This document shows, piece after piece, positions 17,151 to 26,182 of a stretch of DNA of 64,000 bases. Location of the stretch: positions 1 to 64,000 of the forward strand of contig NZ_JAASQK010000002.1 of the NCBI RefSeq assembly GCF_011762195.1, written 5' to 3'. Position numbers and translations under genes: made by a program. Positions within the stretch are counted from its first letter, which is position 1. Each line of letters begins with the position of its first letter. A model generated the notes under the pieces. It was given only the letters and a program-made list of their open reading frames with translations. It was not told where the DNA came from and searched no databases. The stretch comes from Sphingomonas oligoaromativorans. Lineage in GTDB: Bacteria; Pseudomonadota; Alphaproteobacteria; Sphingomonadales; Sphingomonadaceae.

Positions 17151-17825
17151 TCAGGGGGCGATCGACAGACGGGAAGCCGGTTGAACGGTGGCGTCGACGG
17201 CCAGACGATCGAGATAGGCGCAGAACATGTCGGCCACGGCATCGGCATAGACGTCGACGCGCTCCACCAAAGGCTGCTCCTCCGAAATCCGCTTTCCCGT
17301 CTCCGACATCGTCATCTTCAGGATCGTCATGGCCACCTCGCGGCGTTCGAGCGGGACGTCGGGCAGCGCCTCCGCCATGAAGTCGCGAAACACCTGGGTC
17401 GCCCGATTCCGAGGATCCTCGTCGAGTGTCGCATCTCGGTAATAAGGTGCGGCATCGGCGAGTGCGATCCGGAGTTCCGCCTCCTCGCGCTCCGATCGGA
17501 CGAAGGCGCAGACGAGCCTCCTCAACCGGTCGGGCGGCGGGAGCGAACGGTCCTCAAGGATGCCGCACAGTAGCGCGACATTCTGCCGCCATTCGTCGGT
17601 CTGCAGGCGGAAGAGGATCGCCGCCTTGTTGGGGAAATATTGATAGAGCGACCCGACACTTACTCCCGCTCGCTCCGCGACTCGCGCTGTCGTGAAACGG
17701 TGCGCACCATGCTCCGACAGAACGCGAGCAGCAGCCGTGAGGATGTCTTCCACCAGTTGGTTCGAGCGCGCCTGTCGGGGCGCTTTTCGCGCGGAAAGCC
17801 TCGATTTCTCCTGTCCTGTCATCAT
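17151..17825 (-). CDS. TetR family transcriptional regulator
   Basis: About 224 residues from the ATG at 17825. The N-terminal DNA-binding domain is clear: ILTAAARVLSEHGAHRFTTARVAERAGVSVGSLYQYFPNKAAILFRL (helix-turn-helix near residues 25-65). The C-terminal effector domain resembles other TetR members with an unknown ligand. It is divergent from an O-methyltransferase gene 91 bp away, the likely target. Earlier in-frame ATGs up to 18041 overlap that gene and were rejected. Confidence 0.85.
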   Translation of the reverse strand: MMTGQEKSRLSARKAPRQARSNQLVEDILTAAARVLSEHGAHRFTTARVAERAGVSVGSLYQYFPNKAAILFRLQTDEWRQNVALLCGILEDRSLPPPDRLRRLVCAFVRSEREEAELRIALADAAPYYRDATLDEDPRNRATQVFRDFMAEALPDVPLERREVAMTILKMTMSETGKRISEEQPLVERVDVYADAVADMFCAYLDRLAVDATVQPASRLSIAP

Positions 17826-17916
17826 CAGCCTTCCGAACGCGAATACCGAAAGCGACGAATCAATCGTATTTTGACGGCGGGCGCAAGATCGCCCCGACCA
17901 ATCCACGGAGAATCCG

Positions 17917-18582
17917 ATGACAATGTTGCATTCCGAGCCGGTCGCATCCCTGCTCAATCGCCTCTTCGCGGAGGCCGACGCCAGCCGCGCCGATATCCCA
18001 GCCGCCTTTGCCGGCATGTCCGACGACCAGGCCCACGCCATGCTCGGCAGCAGGACCGAGTATATCGACCTCTACACCCGCATGAAGGATCTGCCCCTCC
18101 CCGTCTCCCGTGAGGCCGGCTCGCTGCTCTACATGCTGGCGCGCTTCGGCAACGCCCGCTCGATCGTCGAGTTCGGCACCTCCTTCGGCATATCGACGCT
18201 CCATCTGGCGGCGGCAATCCGGGACAATGGTGGCGGCCGGGTCATCACCACGGAGTTCGAGCCATCGAAAATCGTCCGCGCCCGGCAGCATCTCGCAGCA
18301 GGCGGTTTGCTCGATCTGGTCGAGATCCGCGAAGGCGATGCGCTGGAGACACTCGGGCACGACCTGCCCGAGACGATCGACCTCGTCCTGCTCGACGGCG
18401 CCAAGGGCCTCTACAACGACATCCTCGACCGGCTGGAGAGCCGCCTTCGGCCGGGCGCGCTGCTTCTCGGCGACAATGCCGACATGTGCCCGGACTATCT
18501 GGCCCGGGTCCGTGCGGCCGGCGGCGGATATCTCTCCATCCCGTTTGGCGACGATGTCGAGCTTTCCATGAAGATCGGTTGA
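17917..18582 (+). CDS. SAM-dependent O-methyltransferase
   Basis: A 221-residue class I methyltransferase similar to the catechol/caffeoyl-CoA O-methyltransferase family (Methyltransf_3/24). Motif I is IVEFGTSFGISTLHLAAAI, with the acidic ribose contact in VITTEFEP. LVLLDGAKGLYNDIL is the metal-binding and post-I region. Substrate unknown; small phenolics are typical. It is controlled most likely by the divergent TetR regulator. Confidence 0.82.
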   Translation: MTMLHSEPVASLLNRLFAEADASRADIPAAFAGMSDDQAHAMLGSRTEYIDLYTRMKDLPLPVSREAGSLLYMLARFGNARSIVEFGTSFGISTLHLAAAIRDNGGGRVITTEFEPSKIVRARQHLAAGGLLDLVEIREGDALETLGHDLPETIDLVLLDGAKGLYNDILDRLESRLRPGALLLGDNADMCPDYLARVRAAGGGYLSIPFGDDVELSMKIG

Positions 18583-18720
18583 CCCGTCCAGACGAGCCGC
18601 TCGCGGTCGCTCCAAGAACGACCGGAGCGTTTCCAAACTATTCAACCGGCGAAACCGGACGGACCCCATATAGGAAGAGCCCCATAGCGCCAGAACAGCC
18701 GATATGGGCGCCGAGCCGAT

Positions 18721-18746
18721 CGGCTCCTCTCATGGGGGAGGAGCCG
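18721..18746. repeat. Perfect 9-bp inverted repeat downstream of the methyltransferase
   Basis: CGGCTCCTC (18721-18729) and GAGGAGCCG (18738-18746) are separated by 8 bp. There is no T run on either side, so a factor-independent terminator is doubtful. It sits directly at the 3' end of the recombinase remnant (stop at 18753 on the minus strand). Confidence 0.4.
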
Positions 18747-18752
18747 ACACCA

Positions 18753-18905
18753 TCAGATTTCCGTGCCTTCGGCGAGGGCCAATGCATCCTCAACGTCGAC
18801 GCCGAGGTATCGAACGGCGTTCTCGATCTTGGCGTGACCGGGCGGGATCTGAACGGCCCTCGGTTTTCCCGTCGCCTTATAGATGATCGAGATGGAAGCG
18901 GACAT
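18753..18905 (-). pseudogene. Tyrosine recombinase C-terminal remnant (50 codons)
   Basis: The frame reads MSASISIIYKATGKPRAVQ, then PPGHAKIENAVRYLGVDVED and ALALAEGTEI before a TGA. This matches the conserved tail of a tyrosine recombinase group common in alphaproteobacteria, with the GH box histidine and the nucleophilic tyrosine in VRYLG. Only the last 50 codons remain, so it cannot act alone. It marks the accessory block as a former mobile region and is independent of the integrase fragment at 251-550. Confidence 0.7.
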
Positions 18906-18922
18906 TCACATGCGGCGGCGGG

Positions 18923-19846
18923 TCATGGCTTCGGGACGTCGATTACGTCGCCTGCTCTGTTCCTTTCGCGGATAAGCTCGATCAACGCGCGCAGGCCGGC
19001 GGGAACGTGCCGACGTCCAGGATAATAGAGGCAGAGCGCCGGATAGGGCGGGCTCCATTCCTCGAGCACCGGGACGAGGCGGCCTTCGGCGATATGATCG
19101 CGTACCGCCCATTCGTTCAGATACGCAAGACCGGCACCCGCCAGCGTCGCCTCCAACATCAGCGTCGTCTCATCAAGTGTGAGGGCACCGGGGACGTCGA
19201 CTTCCACCGCCTCGCCGCGCCGCTCGAACTCCCAGGACCAGATCGCTCCGGTCGCCATTCGCGCGCGAATACAACGATGGCGGAGCAGGTCGGCAGGAAC
19301 CACCGGCATATCGCGCTTATCGAAGTAATCGGGTGAGCCGACCACCACCGTGCGAACATCACCGCCGATGGGGATGGCGATCATGTCCTGCGGCACCGCT
19401 TCGGCGAGGCGGATACCGGCATCGAATCCCTGCCCGACGATGTCGACCAACCGACCCTCGGTGACCAGCACGACATTCATGTCGGGGTAGCGCTGCATAT
19501 AGTCGAGGATGATCGGCGTCAGGATAATCCGGGCCGCGCCGGCCGATGTGTTGATGCGCAAGGTGCCAACTGGCGTGTCGCGGTGGCTGTTGATGTCTTC
19601 GATTGCGCCGCCGATTTCAGCAAGGGCGGGGGCCACGCGGGCAATGAACTGCCCGCCCGCATCTGTCGCCGAGACGCTGCGGGTGGTGCGATTGAACAAC
19701 CGAACGCCGAGCCGGGTTTCAAGCGCTGCGACCGCATGGCTCAGTGCCGAGCTCGATATGCCGAGCTCGGTGGCTGCTGCGCGGAAACTGCCAAGCCGTG
19801 CGACCGCGATCACGGCGTCTAGCTCGGTCAGACCAGTCTTCGCCAT
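18923..19846 (-). CDS. LysR family transcriptional regulator
   Basis: A 307-residue regulator with an N-terminal winged helix: [53 protein letters not shown] (residues 6-58). It is followed by a two-lobed periplasmic-binding-protein-like effector domain. It closely resembles LysR proteins placed divergently to oxidoreductase genes. The aldehyde dehydrogenase gene starts 93 bp away on the other strand and is the likely target. Confidence 0.9.
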   Translation of the reverse strand: MAKTGLTELDAVIAVARLGSFRAAATELGISSSALSHAVAALETRLGVRLFNRTTRSVSATDAGGQFIARVAPALAEIGGAIEDINSHRDTPVGTLRINTSAGAARIILTPIILDYMQRYPDMNVVLVTEGRLVDIVGQGFDAGIRLAEAVPQDMIAIPIGGDVRTVVVGSPDYFDKRDMPVVPADLLRHRCIRARMATGAIWSWEFERRGEAVEVDVPGALTLDETTLMLEATLAGAGLAYLNEWAVRDHIAEGRLVPVLEEWSPPYPALCLYYPGRRHVPAGLRALIELIRERNRAGDVIDVPKP

Positions 19847-19938
19847 TGTCCCGATTCCTGCATCACTTCATGCCGATTTATCCAGCTTATTTGACCAATC
19901 ATAGCCGCTTAAATCCGGGCACCCCTCGGAGAAAAATC

Positions 19939-21354
19939 GTGAAGAATATCGACCGCATCTATATCGACGGCGTCTTCGTCGCCCCGCACGGCACCGAACT
20001 GTTCGACCTGCACAATCCCGCCACCGCGCGGGTGATCGGCCGCGTCCGGCTGGGCGATGTTGTCGACACGCACGCAGCCATCGCCGCCGCCAAGCGCGCG
20101 TTTCCGGCGTTTTCACGCACGACCAAGGCCGACCGGATTGCGATGCTGAATCGCCTCGCCGACGCCCTCGAAGCGCGCACCGCCGACCTGACCGAGGCCG
20201 TGATCGAGGAATATGGCGCGCCCCTGTCGCGCGCGTCGTGGATGGCAGACTATGCGGTCAGCGTCTTCCGTCTGGCCGCGCAGACGCTCGAGACCTATGA
20301 TTTCACGCGTCAGATCGGCTCAGCGCGCGTCACGATGGAACCGCTTGGCGTAGTCGGGCTGATTACACCGTGGAACGCGAACCCCGGCTTCATCGCCAAC
20401 AAGCTGGCGATGGTCGTCGCGTCGGGATCGACCTGCGTGATAAAGCCCAGCGAGATGAGCGCGATCCAGACCCAGATCGTGACCGAGGCGCTCCACGAAG
20501 CGGGCTTGCCTGCGGGTGTGTTCAACATCGTGAACGGTCGCGGCGATGTGGTTGGCGCCGAGTTGAGCAACAGCCCCGACATCGCCAAGATTTCGTTCAC
20601 CGGGTCGACCGCCACCGGCCGCGCGATCCTTCGTGCAAGCGCCGAGACTTTCAAGCGTGTCACGCTTGAACTCGGCGGCAAGTCGCCGATGGTGATCCTC
20701 GATGATGCCGATTTTGCGGTGGCGATCCCGTTCGCACTCGGTGCCGGCTACGCCAACAGCGGCCAGGCCTGCATCGCCGGCACCCGCATCCTCGTGCCCG
20801 AAAGCCGGCTCGCCGAATTCGAGGCGGGGATCAAGGAAGCGGTCTCAGCCGTGAAATCGGGTGACCCGCGCAATCCGGAGACTGCGATTGGCCCCATGGT
20901 CAGCCAGCGACAGTGGGATTGCGTTCAATCCTATATCCGCAAGGGCTGTGAGGAAGGCGCGACGCTGTTGGCGGGTGGCGAGGGCCGCCCCGACGGGACG
21001 GCGGACGGCTGGTTCGTCAAGCCTACTATCTTCAGCAATGTGTCCAACGACATGACGATCGCGAGGGACGAGATCTTCGGCCCCGTGCTGGCGATCATTC
21101 CCTACGCCAGTGACGAGCAGGCAATCGCGATCGCCAACGACACCGATTACGGCCTCCATGCTTATGTCGCCGGTTGTGACGAAATCCGCGCCCGCGCAGT
21201 AGCAGATCGCATTATCGCAGGTCGCGTGATCGTCAACGCCGCGCCGATGGAGATGTCGGCCCCGTTCGGCGGGTTCAAACACTCCGGCATCGGTCGCGAA
21301 AACGGCGTGTTCGGGCTCGAAGCCTATCTCGAGCCGAAGGCTGTGATGGGCTGA
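19939..21354 (+). CDS. NAD(P)-dependent aldehyde dehydrogenase
   Basis: A 471-residue enzyme from a GTG start at 19939, which has GGAG 7 bp upstream; the frame is open further up but overlaps the LysR promoter region. Family motifs: ITPWNANPGFIANKLA, FTGSTATGRAI, LELGGKSPMVI with the general-base glutamate, NSGQACIAGTRI with the catalytic cysteine, and EIFGPVLAIIPY near the C-terminus. Substrate not deducible; the set resembles broad-range aldehyde dehydrogenases of aromatic or aliphatic catabolism. Probably regulated by the divergent LysR protein. Confidence 0.88.
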   Translation: MKNIDRIYIDGVFVAPHGTELFDLHNPATARVIGRVRLGDVVDTHAAIAAAKRAFPAFSRTTKADRIAMLNRLADALEARTADLTEAVIEEYGAPLSRASWMADYAVSVFRLAAQTLETYDFTRQIGSARVTMEPLGVVGLITPWNANPGFIANKLAMVVASGSTCVIKPSEMSAIQTQIVTEALHEAGLPAGVFNIVNGRGDVVGAELSNSPDIAKISFTGSTATGRAILRASAETFKRVTLELGGKSPMVILDDADFAVAIPFALGAGYANSGQACIAGTRILVPESRLAEFEAGIKEAVSAVKSGDPRNPETAIGPMVSQRQWDCVQSYIRKGCEEGATLLAGGEGRPDGTADGWFVKPTIFSNVSNDMTIARDEIFGPVLAIIPYASDEQAIAIANDTDYGLHAYVAGCDEIRARAVADRIIAGRVIVNAAPMEMSAPFGGFKHSGIGRENGVFGLEAYLEPKAVMG

Positions 21355-21362
21355 TCCGCCTT

Positions 21363-21449
21363 CGGCCCCAGAGGCAGGTTGACTACGAACAGCCAGCGCC
21401 AGTCCGCAATCGACAGGATCAGGGCGCCGAGCCAAGCACGACCGCCAAT
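21363..21449 (-). pseudogene. Fragment of an MFS drug-type transporter (DHA2-like)
   Basis: Twenty-nine codons read CIGGRAWLGALILSIADWRW followed by LFVVNLPLGP. The ADWRWLFVVNLPLGP segment matches the conserved loop and helix following the GPxxGG motif of 14-helix multidrug transporters. No flanking sequence continues the frame with family character, so only a scrap remains. It lies between the aldehyde dehydrogenase stop and the M28 peptidase gene and probably marks a recombination edge. Confidence 0.55.
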
Positions 21450-21582
21450 GCATTCCATCCGATCGCGGCTCCCACCCGCAAGACGTGCAGCATCATCCCG
21501 ATCCCATCATGCTCCACATGCACGGACGGGATCGAGGTCTGCTCGCCGGAAGGCCGAATGAGCGCAGGGACGGCGATACGCG

Positions 21583-22911
21583 TTACTCCGCTGGCTTGCC
21601 CGCGCCCGTCCAGTGCGGCGTGAAGTCGCCATCCGCGAGCCAGCGGACCGGCTCGATCAGCGACTGGATCGCGCTCGTCATATAATCGATATCGAGATTG
21701 GCGATCGTGTCGGTCGGCTGGTGATAGGTCGGCACCACCGCCCAGCCCGAGAGCGTGTGCGCGACGACTCCCTTGAGCGCGAGCGAGTAGTTGTCCGATC
21801 GCTCGAAAAACTTCTCCTGCGGATAGGGATCGGGCGCGACATGGCCGCCATGGGACCGCAACGCCGCACCGAGGTCCGAACGATCGAACCCGGTCATCAT
21901 CAGCGCGCCCTTGGGCAGCTTGGGATCCTGCGCACCGATCATCTCGAACTCGATATTGGCGACGATGTCGGTGAGCGGCACCGGCGGATGAGCGCCGAAA
22001 AAGCGGGAGCCATACCCTCCAATCTCCTCGCTGCCGTAGCAGACGAACAGAATGCCGCGCCGATGAGGTTTGCCCTCCGCGAGTGCATGTGCCAGCTCGA
22101 GCACCGCCGTCGTTCCCGAGGCGTCATCGTTGGCACCGTGCATCACCGGCCCGTCGCCGGTCTGACCGAGATGGTCGAGATGGGCCGAGAGCAGGATCAC
22201 CCCGGCCTTGGGGTCCGTGCCGGGGAGATAGCCTATCGCGTTGCTGGTGGTCGTCTCGTCGCGCGCGATGGCGAGCGCCAGCCGTGCGCTTTCGCCGGCC
22301 TTGATCCCATCGACCGCCGCGGGCGGCAAGGTCGCGAAGGCGGGGCGTGGGGCGGGCGGCGCCTCGGCGAGATAGCGCGGCATATTCGTCCGTCCACCGA
22401 TCTTGGCGAACCAGTCGGCAGCGCTCTTGCCGTCCTTCGCGATCAGCAGACCGATATGCTTCGAGCGCACCGCGCGCCACACATCGAAAGCCGGCACGTC
22501 CTTCGCGGTGAACACCACCACCGCGGCCTTGTCGGGCAGCGCGGCAAGGCTGTCGGCGATCACGACCGGGCCTTGCACATCGCCGGCCGAGCCAACGATC
22601 AGCCTCAAGCCCTCGGCCGGCCGACCACCGATCTCCAGCGTCGGGGCGGACGCCACGCGCGTGCTCACGATCCCGGCAGTCTGGAGATAGCCCGTCATCC
22701 CCGGCGCGTGCTGCAAGCCGAAGCCTTCGAACTGAGAGGCCACATAGGCCGCCGCGACCTCCTCGTCGTGGGTCGCGCTGCCCCGGCCGCGCAAGGTGTC
22801 GCCCGCCAGGAAATCCTCATGCGCACGGACCGATTGCGCACTCACCGTCCAGCTTGCCTCGGCGGGCGCGGCGGCGGCGAGCAACAGCGCCGCGAATGGG
22901 ATGATACGCAT
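21583..22911 (-). CDS. Secreted M28 family aminopeptidase
   Basis: A 442-residue zinc peptidase. The start at 22911 gives the signal peptide MRIIPFAALLLAAAAPAEA. Co-catalytic zinc ligands appear in order: SAHLDHLG (His, Asp), GANDDASGT (bridging Asp), YGSEEIGGYGS (Glu pair), EFEMIG (Asp position replaced by Glu) and VPTYHQPTDT (final His). A PA-like insert precedes the catalytic part. It probably removes N-terminal residues from peptides in the periplasm or outside. It is unrelated to the second M28 peptidase at 62585-63898 beyond the family level. Confidence 0.85.
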   Translation of the reverse strand: MRIIPFAALLLAAAAPAEASWTVSAQSVRAHEDFLAGDTLRGRGSATHDEEVAAAYVASQFEGFGLQHAPGMTGYLQTAGIVSTRVASAPTLEIGGRPAEGLRLIVGSAGDVQGPVVIADSLAALPDKAAVVVFTAKDVPAFDVWRAVRSKHIGLLIAKDGKSAADWFAKIGGRTNMPRYLAEAPPAPRPAFATLPPAAVDGIKAGESARLALAIARDETTTSNAIGYLPGTDPKAGVILLSAHLDHLGQTGDGPVMHGANDDASGTTAVLELAHALAEGKPHRRGILFVCYGSEEIGGYGSRFFGAHPPVPLTDIVANIEFEMIGAQDPKLPKGALMMTGFDRSDLGAALRSHGGHVAPDPYPQEKFFERSDNYSLALKGVVAHTLSGWAVVPTYHQPTDTIANLDIDYMTSAIQSLIEPVRWLADGDFTPHWTGAGKPAE

Positions 22912-23089
22912 ACGAAGTCTCCATTTTTCCGGCGAGGTGGATGATATGCCGGACATCGTCGAGGAACGGCCCACGCCAATTTGCCTGAAACCATCGCCAT
23001 CGCAACGGCATGACTGTCCGTCGCGGTGACGAGCGCCCGAGGTCATTTCGATAGGCACCGGCTGAATCCTTGATGACGGGCCTCGGTTC

Positions 23090-23668
23090 TCATGCCGCGC
23101 CGTTCGGGCCGCGACGCGCGTCGCTCGCGGTCAGCCAGACGGCGGACACGAGGAAATAGAAAGCGCCGAAGGCTGCATAGGGCGCGATGTTGGCGATGCC
23201 GACAAGCTCGGAACCGCCAGCCATCTTGAGCATGAAGCCTCCGGCGAGGATGGATTGCATACCGCTCAATATCATTGCCCACTGGGCGCCGTATGACTTC
23301 CAGCGCCGCACGCCCGTCACGAGCTGGAACAGGCCGGCGAGGATAGCCCAGACGCCAAAGACCTGCAAAACGGCGTTCATGCTCCGGCCGAGAGCGGCGA
23401 CGACGGCGATCGCCGCCACGACGCTCACGATGCAGTTCAGCATTTGGCTCCTGTTGCGGGCAAGGCCGCCACTGTGGCCGGCATCCAGACAATTCGCGAT
23501 TGCATCCCACGCCGGGTAGGCGACGAGCATGACGGCCGCGACGGATGGCACGCTTCTGGCCAGCGTAAAGGCCAAGGCGACCCATAGGGCGGAAACCGCG
23601 AAGCGAAGGAAATAATAGGTCTTGAGCCAGTTGCGGTTTGATCCGGCGGCTTTGGCGATCTTTGCCAT
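23090..23668 (-). CDS. DUF308-like integral membrane protein
   Basis: About 192 residues with roughly six hydrophobic helices, starting MAKIAKAAGSNRNWLKTYY after an AGGAG site. Features such as VFGVWAILAGLFQLVTGVRRWK and AQWAMILSGMQSILAG resemble the HdeD/DUF308 membrane family, for which acid-stress roles are known in E. coli only. It lies 118 bp downstream of the NrsF-like anti-sigma gene on the same strand, so it may belong to that sigma factor's regulon (inference). Confidence 0.65.
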   Translation of the reverse strand: MAKIAKAAGSNRNWLKTYYFLRFAVSALWVALAFTLARSVPSVAAVMLVAYPAWDAIANCLDAGHSGGLARNRSQMLNCIVSVVAAIAVVAALGRSMNAVLQVFGVWAILAGLFQLVTGVRRWKSYGAQWAMILSGMQSILAGGFMLKMAGGSELVGIANIAPYAAFGAFYFLVSAVWLTASDARRGPNGAA

Positions 23669-23786
23669 GATGGGCTCCTGATGAAGGCGCGCGCGTCCGA
23701 TGCCGGAAGCCGGCGGCCTTGGTGACGAGGGGAAGGTCGATCGTTTCGCGGGCGCGGCAGGCACCGCCCCGCAGGGAAGCGCGGAG

Positions 23787-24428
23787 CTATAAGCGGAAGC
23801 GCCGAGGCAGAAGCCATCGCGCCATGGCGGTCACCACGGCGCATCCCGCGGAATACCAGACGACGATGTATAGCGGATCGTTGATCGGGCAGCAAAAGGC
23901 GAAGATGAAGGCGCCGCATGTGCCAGCGGCGATGCCGGAAGCGAGCGCGCTGCCTTCTGGATGCGCGGGAGCGGCAGCCCGCATCAGCACGGCCAGCATC
24001 GCCATCATCGGTATCGACAGGACGACGATCGAGAATGCGCAGAGCAGGCCGCGCATGGGTGAAAGGCGATCGAGGAGCGTATGGCCGCTTGCGTCGCCGG
24101 CCCCGACGAACAGGCCGCCGATCATCACGGCGCCAGCGAGCATGAAAGCCAGCATCAAGCCACGACGAGGCCGTGCGGTTGGCGAGAAGGATCGGATCGC
24201 GACCGTGCAGCAGACGCCGGCGAGCATCGCGAGGCCGCCCAGCTTCCACATCATGTAGGGAGAAGCGATCCTCTGGCCCATGTCCGGCCGCATCAGCCCC
24301 AATCCGAGGAACAGGCCAAGCTCGGCCGCACCGAGCGCCAGCAACAGGGCGGCTTCCCGCAGCACGAGACGGCGCCGGACTGGAACCAGATCGGCCGACA
24401 GCTCGCGGATCAGGGCATCATTCGACAT
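23787..24428 (-). CDS. NrsF-like anti-sigma factor (DUF1109), system 1
   Basis: A 213-residue membrane protein with six predicted helices. It begins MSNDALIRELSADLVPVRRR, the cytoplasmic part that would hold the sigma factor, and ends with the family signature FCCPINDPLYIVVWYSAG. NrsF proteins are membrane anti-sigma factors; in Caulobacter conserved cysteines are needed for response to heavy metals. Here two adjacent cysteines precede the proline. The start overlaps the sigma gene end by 11 bp, so translation is coupled. A second NrsF (59229-59870) shares the design but little sequence. Confidence 0.8.
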   Translation of the reverse strand: MSNDALIRELSADLVPVRRRLVLREAALLLALGAAELGLFLGLGLMRPDMGQRIASPYMMWKLGGLAMLAGVCCTVAIRSFSPTARPRRGLMLAFMLAGAVMIGGLFVGAGDASGHTLLDRLSPMRGLLCAFSIVVLSIPMMAMLAVLMRAAAPAHPEGSALASGIAAGTCGAFIFAFCCPINDPLYIVVWYSAGCAVVTAMARWLLPRRFRL

Positions 24429-25029
24429 CTTCGGTCTTCTCAAGCAAGGCCGTCAGGCGTGCGAGCCCGCGGTGGATGTTCATTTTCACGGCCGAGGCGG
24501 ACAAGCCCGTCTCGCGTGACGCGTCCTCGATGCTGTGACCCTGTATCTTGACCAGCATGATGATCCGCGCCTGCGCCGGCCGAAGATTGTCCAGCAAGCT
24601 CGCGAGGACCGAGGCGCTCGTGACGGAGGCCTCATGATCGCCGACCGCAAGATCGTCGGTCAGCTCTTCGGTCGGGCGGCGGCCAAGGCTCCGAAGCTGA
24701 TCGATCCATTTGCGCTTGGCGATCGACGCCAGCCACGGACCCAGGGGATATCGCGGATCGTAGGTGTGGCGCCGCCGATGGACCGCGAGCAGGGTTTCCT
24801 GCACGGCATCCTCCACATCGCCATGAGGCAGGCGACGCTGGAAATAACGATGCAGCCAGCCCGAGATTTCACCGAGCAATCGACGATAGGCGCCACCGTG
24901 CCCATTCTGGGCCGCCACCATCAAGCCGCCCCATTCGTCCGGCGCGGCAAGCGATGGCCGCTCATGGTCATACCGCGCCGCGCCCGGAGATGGTTTGGAG
25001 AGGAGCCTCGATAGGAGATCGGAGCGCAT
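24418..25029 (-). CDS. ECF RNA polymerase sigma factor, system 1
   Basis: A 203-residue group 4 sigma factor. Region 2 is seen in YRRLLGEISGWLHRYFQRRLP and VEDAVQETLLAVHRRRHTYDPRYPLGPWLASIAKRKWIDQLR. Region 4 is LRPAQARIIMLVKIQGHSIEDASRETGLSASAVKMNIHRGL. Paired with a membrane NrsF anti-sigma, it should be released on an envelope or metal signal. A GTGACC-N16-CGAA element just upstream suggests autoregulation and would give a nearly leaderless mRNA if the start is 25029. A later in-frame ATG at 24921 is possible. Confidence 0.85.
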   Translation of the reverse strand: MRSDLLSRLLSKPSPGAARYDHERPSLAAPDEWGGLMVAAQNGHGGAYRRLLGEISGWLHRYFQRRLPHGDVEDAVQETLLAVHRRRHTYDPRYPLGPWLASIAKRKWIDQLRSLGRRPTEELTDDLAVGDHEASVTSASVLASLLDNLRPAQARIIMLVKIQGHSIEDASRETGLSASAVKMNIHRGLARLTALLEKTEDVE

Positions 25030-25038
25030 GGTCTTTTA

Positions 25039-25064
25039 TTCGCCAGCGGCGCAAGACCGGTCAC
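25039..25064 (-). promoter_or_regulatory. Candidate ECF-sigma promoter of the system 1 sigma gene
   Basis: Minus strand GTGACC (25059-25064), 16 bp, CGAA (25039-25042). This differs by one base in each half from the three GTAACC-N16-CGTA promoters of the bufferin locus. CGAA ends 10 bp before the start codon at 25029. Confidence 0.5.
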
Positions 25065-25212
25065 CTCTCCATAAAATATTCTCGTCCGCCGGGAGCGCGG
25101 CGCGATTTTACCCTCCCGCACCGCTCGCACGGCATCGCAGCGTTTGGCGCGCACCGGGTAGCCAATGGCGGTATCCTTATGCTTTTCTGTTTGCGTTTGG
25201 AGGAATCTGCCT

Positions 25213-25467
25213 ATGTCGAAGCCGTCGCTGGAGACCGTCGCAACGGATCGACGAGGGTTCATGGACGGCGCCGCCGCGACCCTGCTTGCTGCCCCCGTCC
25301 ACGCGCAAGCATCGGCCGGCATACGGCAGGGCGCATATCGGCGCACGTTCACCGATCCCCATGAGCATCGCACCATCTCGGGCGGGACAGGACATATTCT
25401 TCCCCGGAAAGCCTCTCGTGCCTTCCCGCAAGCGGTGCCGGAGTTGCGAGGCCCATATGAAGCTTGA
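25213..25467 (+). CDS. Short Tat-signal protein, possibly a truncated gene
   Basis: Eighty-four codons with a strong GGAGG site 8 bp before the ATG. It starts with a twin-arginine-like signal (TDRRGFMDGAAATLLAAPVHAQA, residues 11-33), but the remaining 50 residues look unlike any exported protein I know. The stop overlaps the start of the P460 gene by 11 bp, so it may serve as a translational leader. The pattern, a full secretion signal followed by a foreign tail, suggests an internal deletion that removed a periplasmic enzyme. Confidence 0.45.
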   Translation: MSKPSLETVATDRRGFMDGAAATLLAAPVHAQASAGIRQGAYRRTFTDPHEHRTISGGTGHILPRKASRAFPQAVPELRGPYEA

Positions 25468-26017
25468 ACGCGCCAAGCCCGGTCTGCCGTTGGCGAGCCT
25501 CGCGCTCGGCGTCGCGATCTTTGCCTCCGCCATGCTTTTCAAGGTCGCGGCCGAGGCTCGGGGCGAATCCGCCGCGACGGCGGTCTCTCCAGTCTATGGG
25601 GTCGCGTTGCCGGCCGGCTATCGGGACTGGAAACTCATCAGCGTGGCGCATGAGGCCGGCAAGAACAACGACATCCGCGCCATCCTCGGCAACGAGATCG
25701 CCATGCGGGCCTTCAGGGAGGGGAAGCGCCCCTTCCCCGACGGCACGGTCATCGTCCGGCTGGCGTGGCAATATCAATCGTCCCCGCGGAACGATGCCGT
25801 GTTTCCCGCTCCCCAATCCTTCGTCGCGGGCGAGCCGACCAATGTGCAGGTGAGCGTCAAGGATTCGAAACGGTACGGCGCAAGCGGCGGCTGGGGTTAT
25901 GGTCAGTTCGAAAGCGGCAGGCCGAATGAAGACCTCGCCCTCGTCCGCGCCTGCTTCGCCTGCCATGCGAAGCTCGACAAGGCCGACGATCTCGTTTTCA
26001 CGCACTATTCGCCATAA
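25457..26017 (+). CDS. Cytochrome P460 family protein, membrane-anchored or periplasmic
   Basis: A 186-residue protein with an N-terminal hydrophobic signal or anchor (LPLASLALGVAIFASAMLF). Cytochrome P460 features follow: YRDWKLISVAHEAG, IRAILGNEIAMRAFREGKRPFPDGTVIVRLAW and, near the C-terminus, CFACHAK, a CxxCH haem c site. P460 proteins handle hydroxylamine or nitric oxide; many homologues next to ECF/NrsF genes have no proven role. It is transcribed divergently from the sigma/NrsF pair and is a candidate target of that sigma factor. Confidence 0.8.
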   Translation: MKLERAKPGLPLASLALGVAIFASAMLFKVAAEARGESAATAVSPVYGVALPAGYRDWKLISVAHEAGKNNDIRAILGNEIAMRAFREGKRPFPDGTVIVRLAWQYQSSPRNDAVFPAPQSFVAGEPTNVQVSVKDSKRYGASGGWGYGQFESGRPNEDLALVRACFACHAKLDKADDLVFTHYSP

Positions 26018-26182
26018 GCGGGAGCTGCGGGCCACCGTCCGAAATCCCCCGACAGCTCGGCGAGGTGGACCTGCCCTTCCATTTCAAGTGAAACCGCTTT
26101 GGAATATCGGACGCCCGTCCCCCCGAGTACTGGATGATCGCGATTGGATCAGCCCAGATCGGGGATTGACGTGCCTCTTCCA
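26018..26182. other. Spacer between the P460 gene and the T6SS locus
   Basis: One hundred and sixty-five bases without a supported gene, terminator or repeat. It separates the convergent P460 and tssA genes. Confidence 0.4.

Noticed and set aside
18583-18752. Search for a small gene between the methyltransferase and the recombinase remnant
   Set aside because: Short frames there lack ribosome sites and coding character; only the inverted repeat at 18721-18746 stands out.
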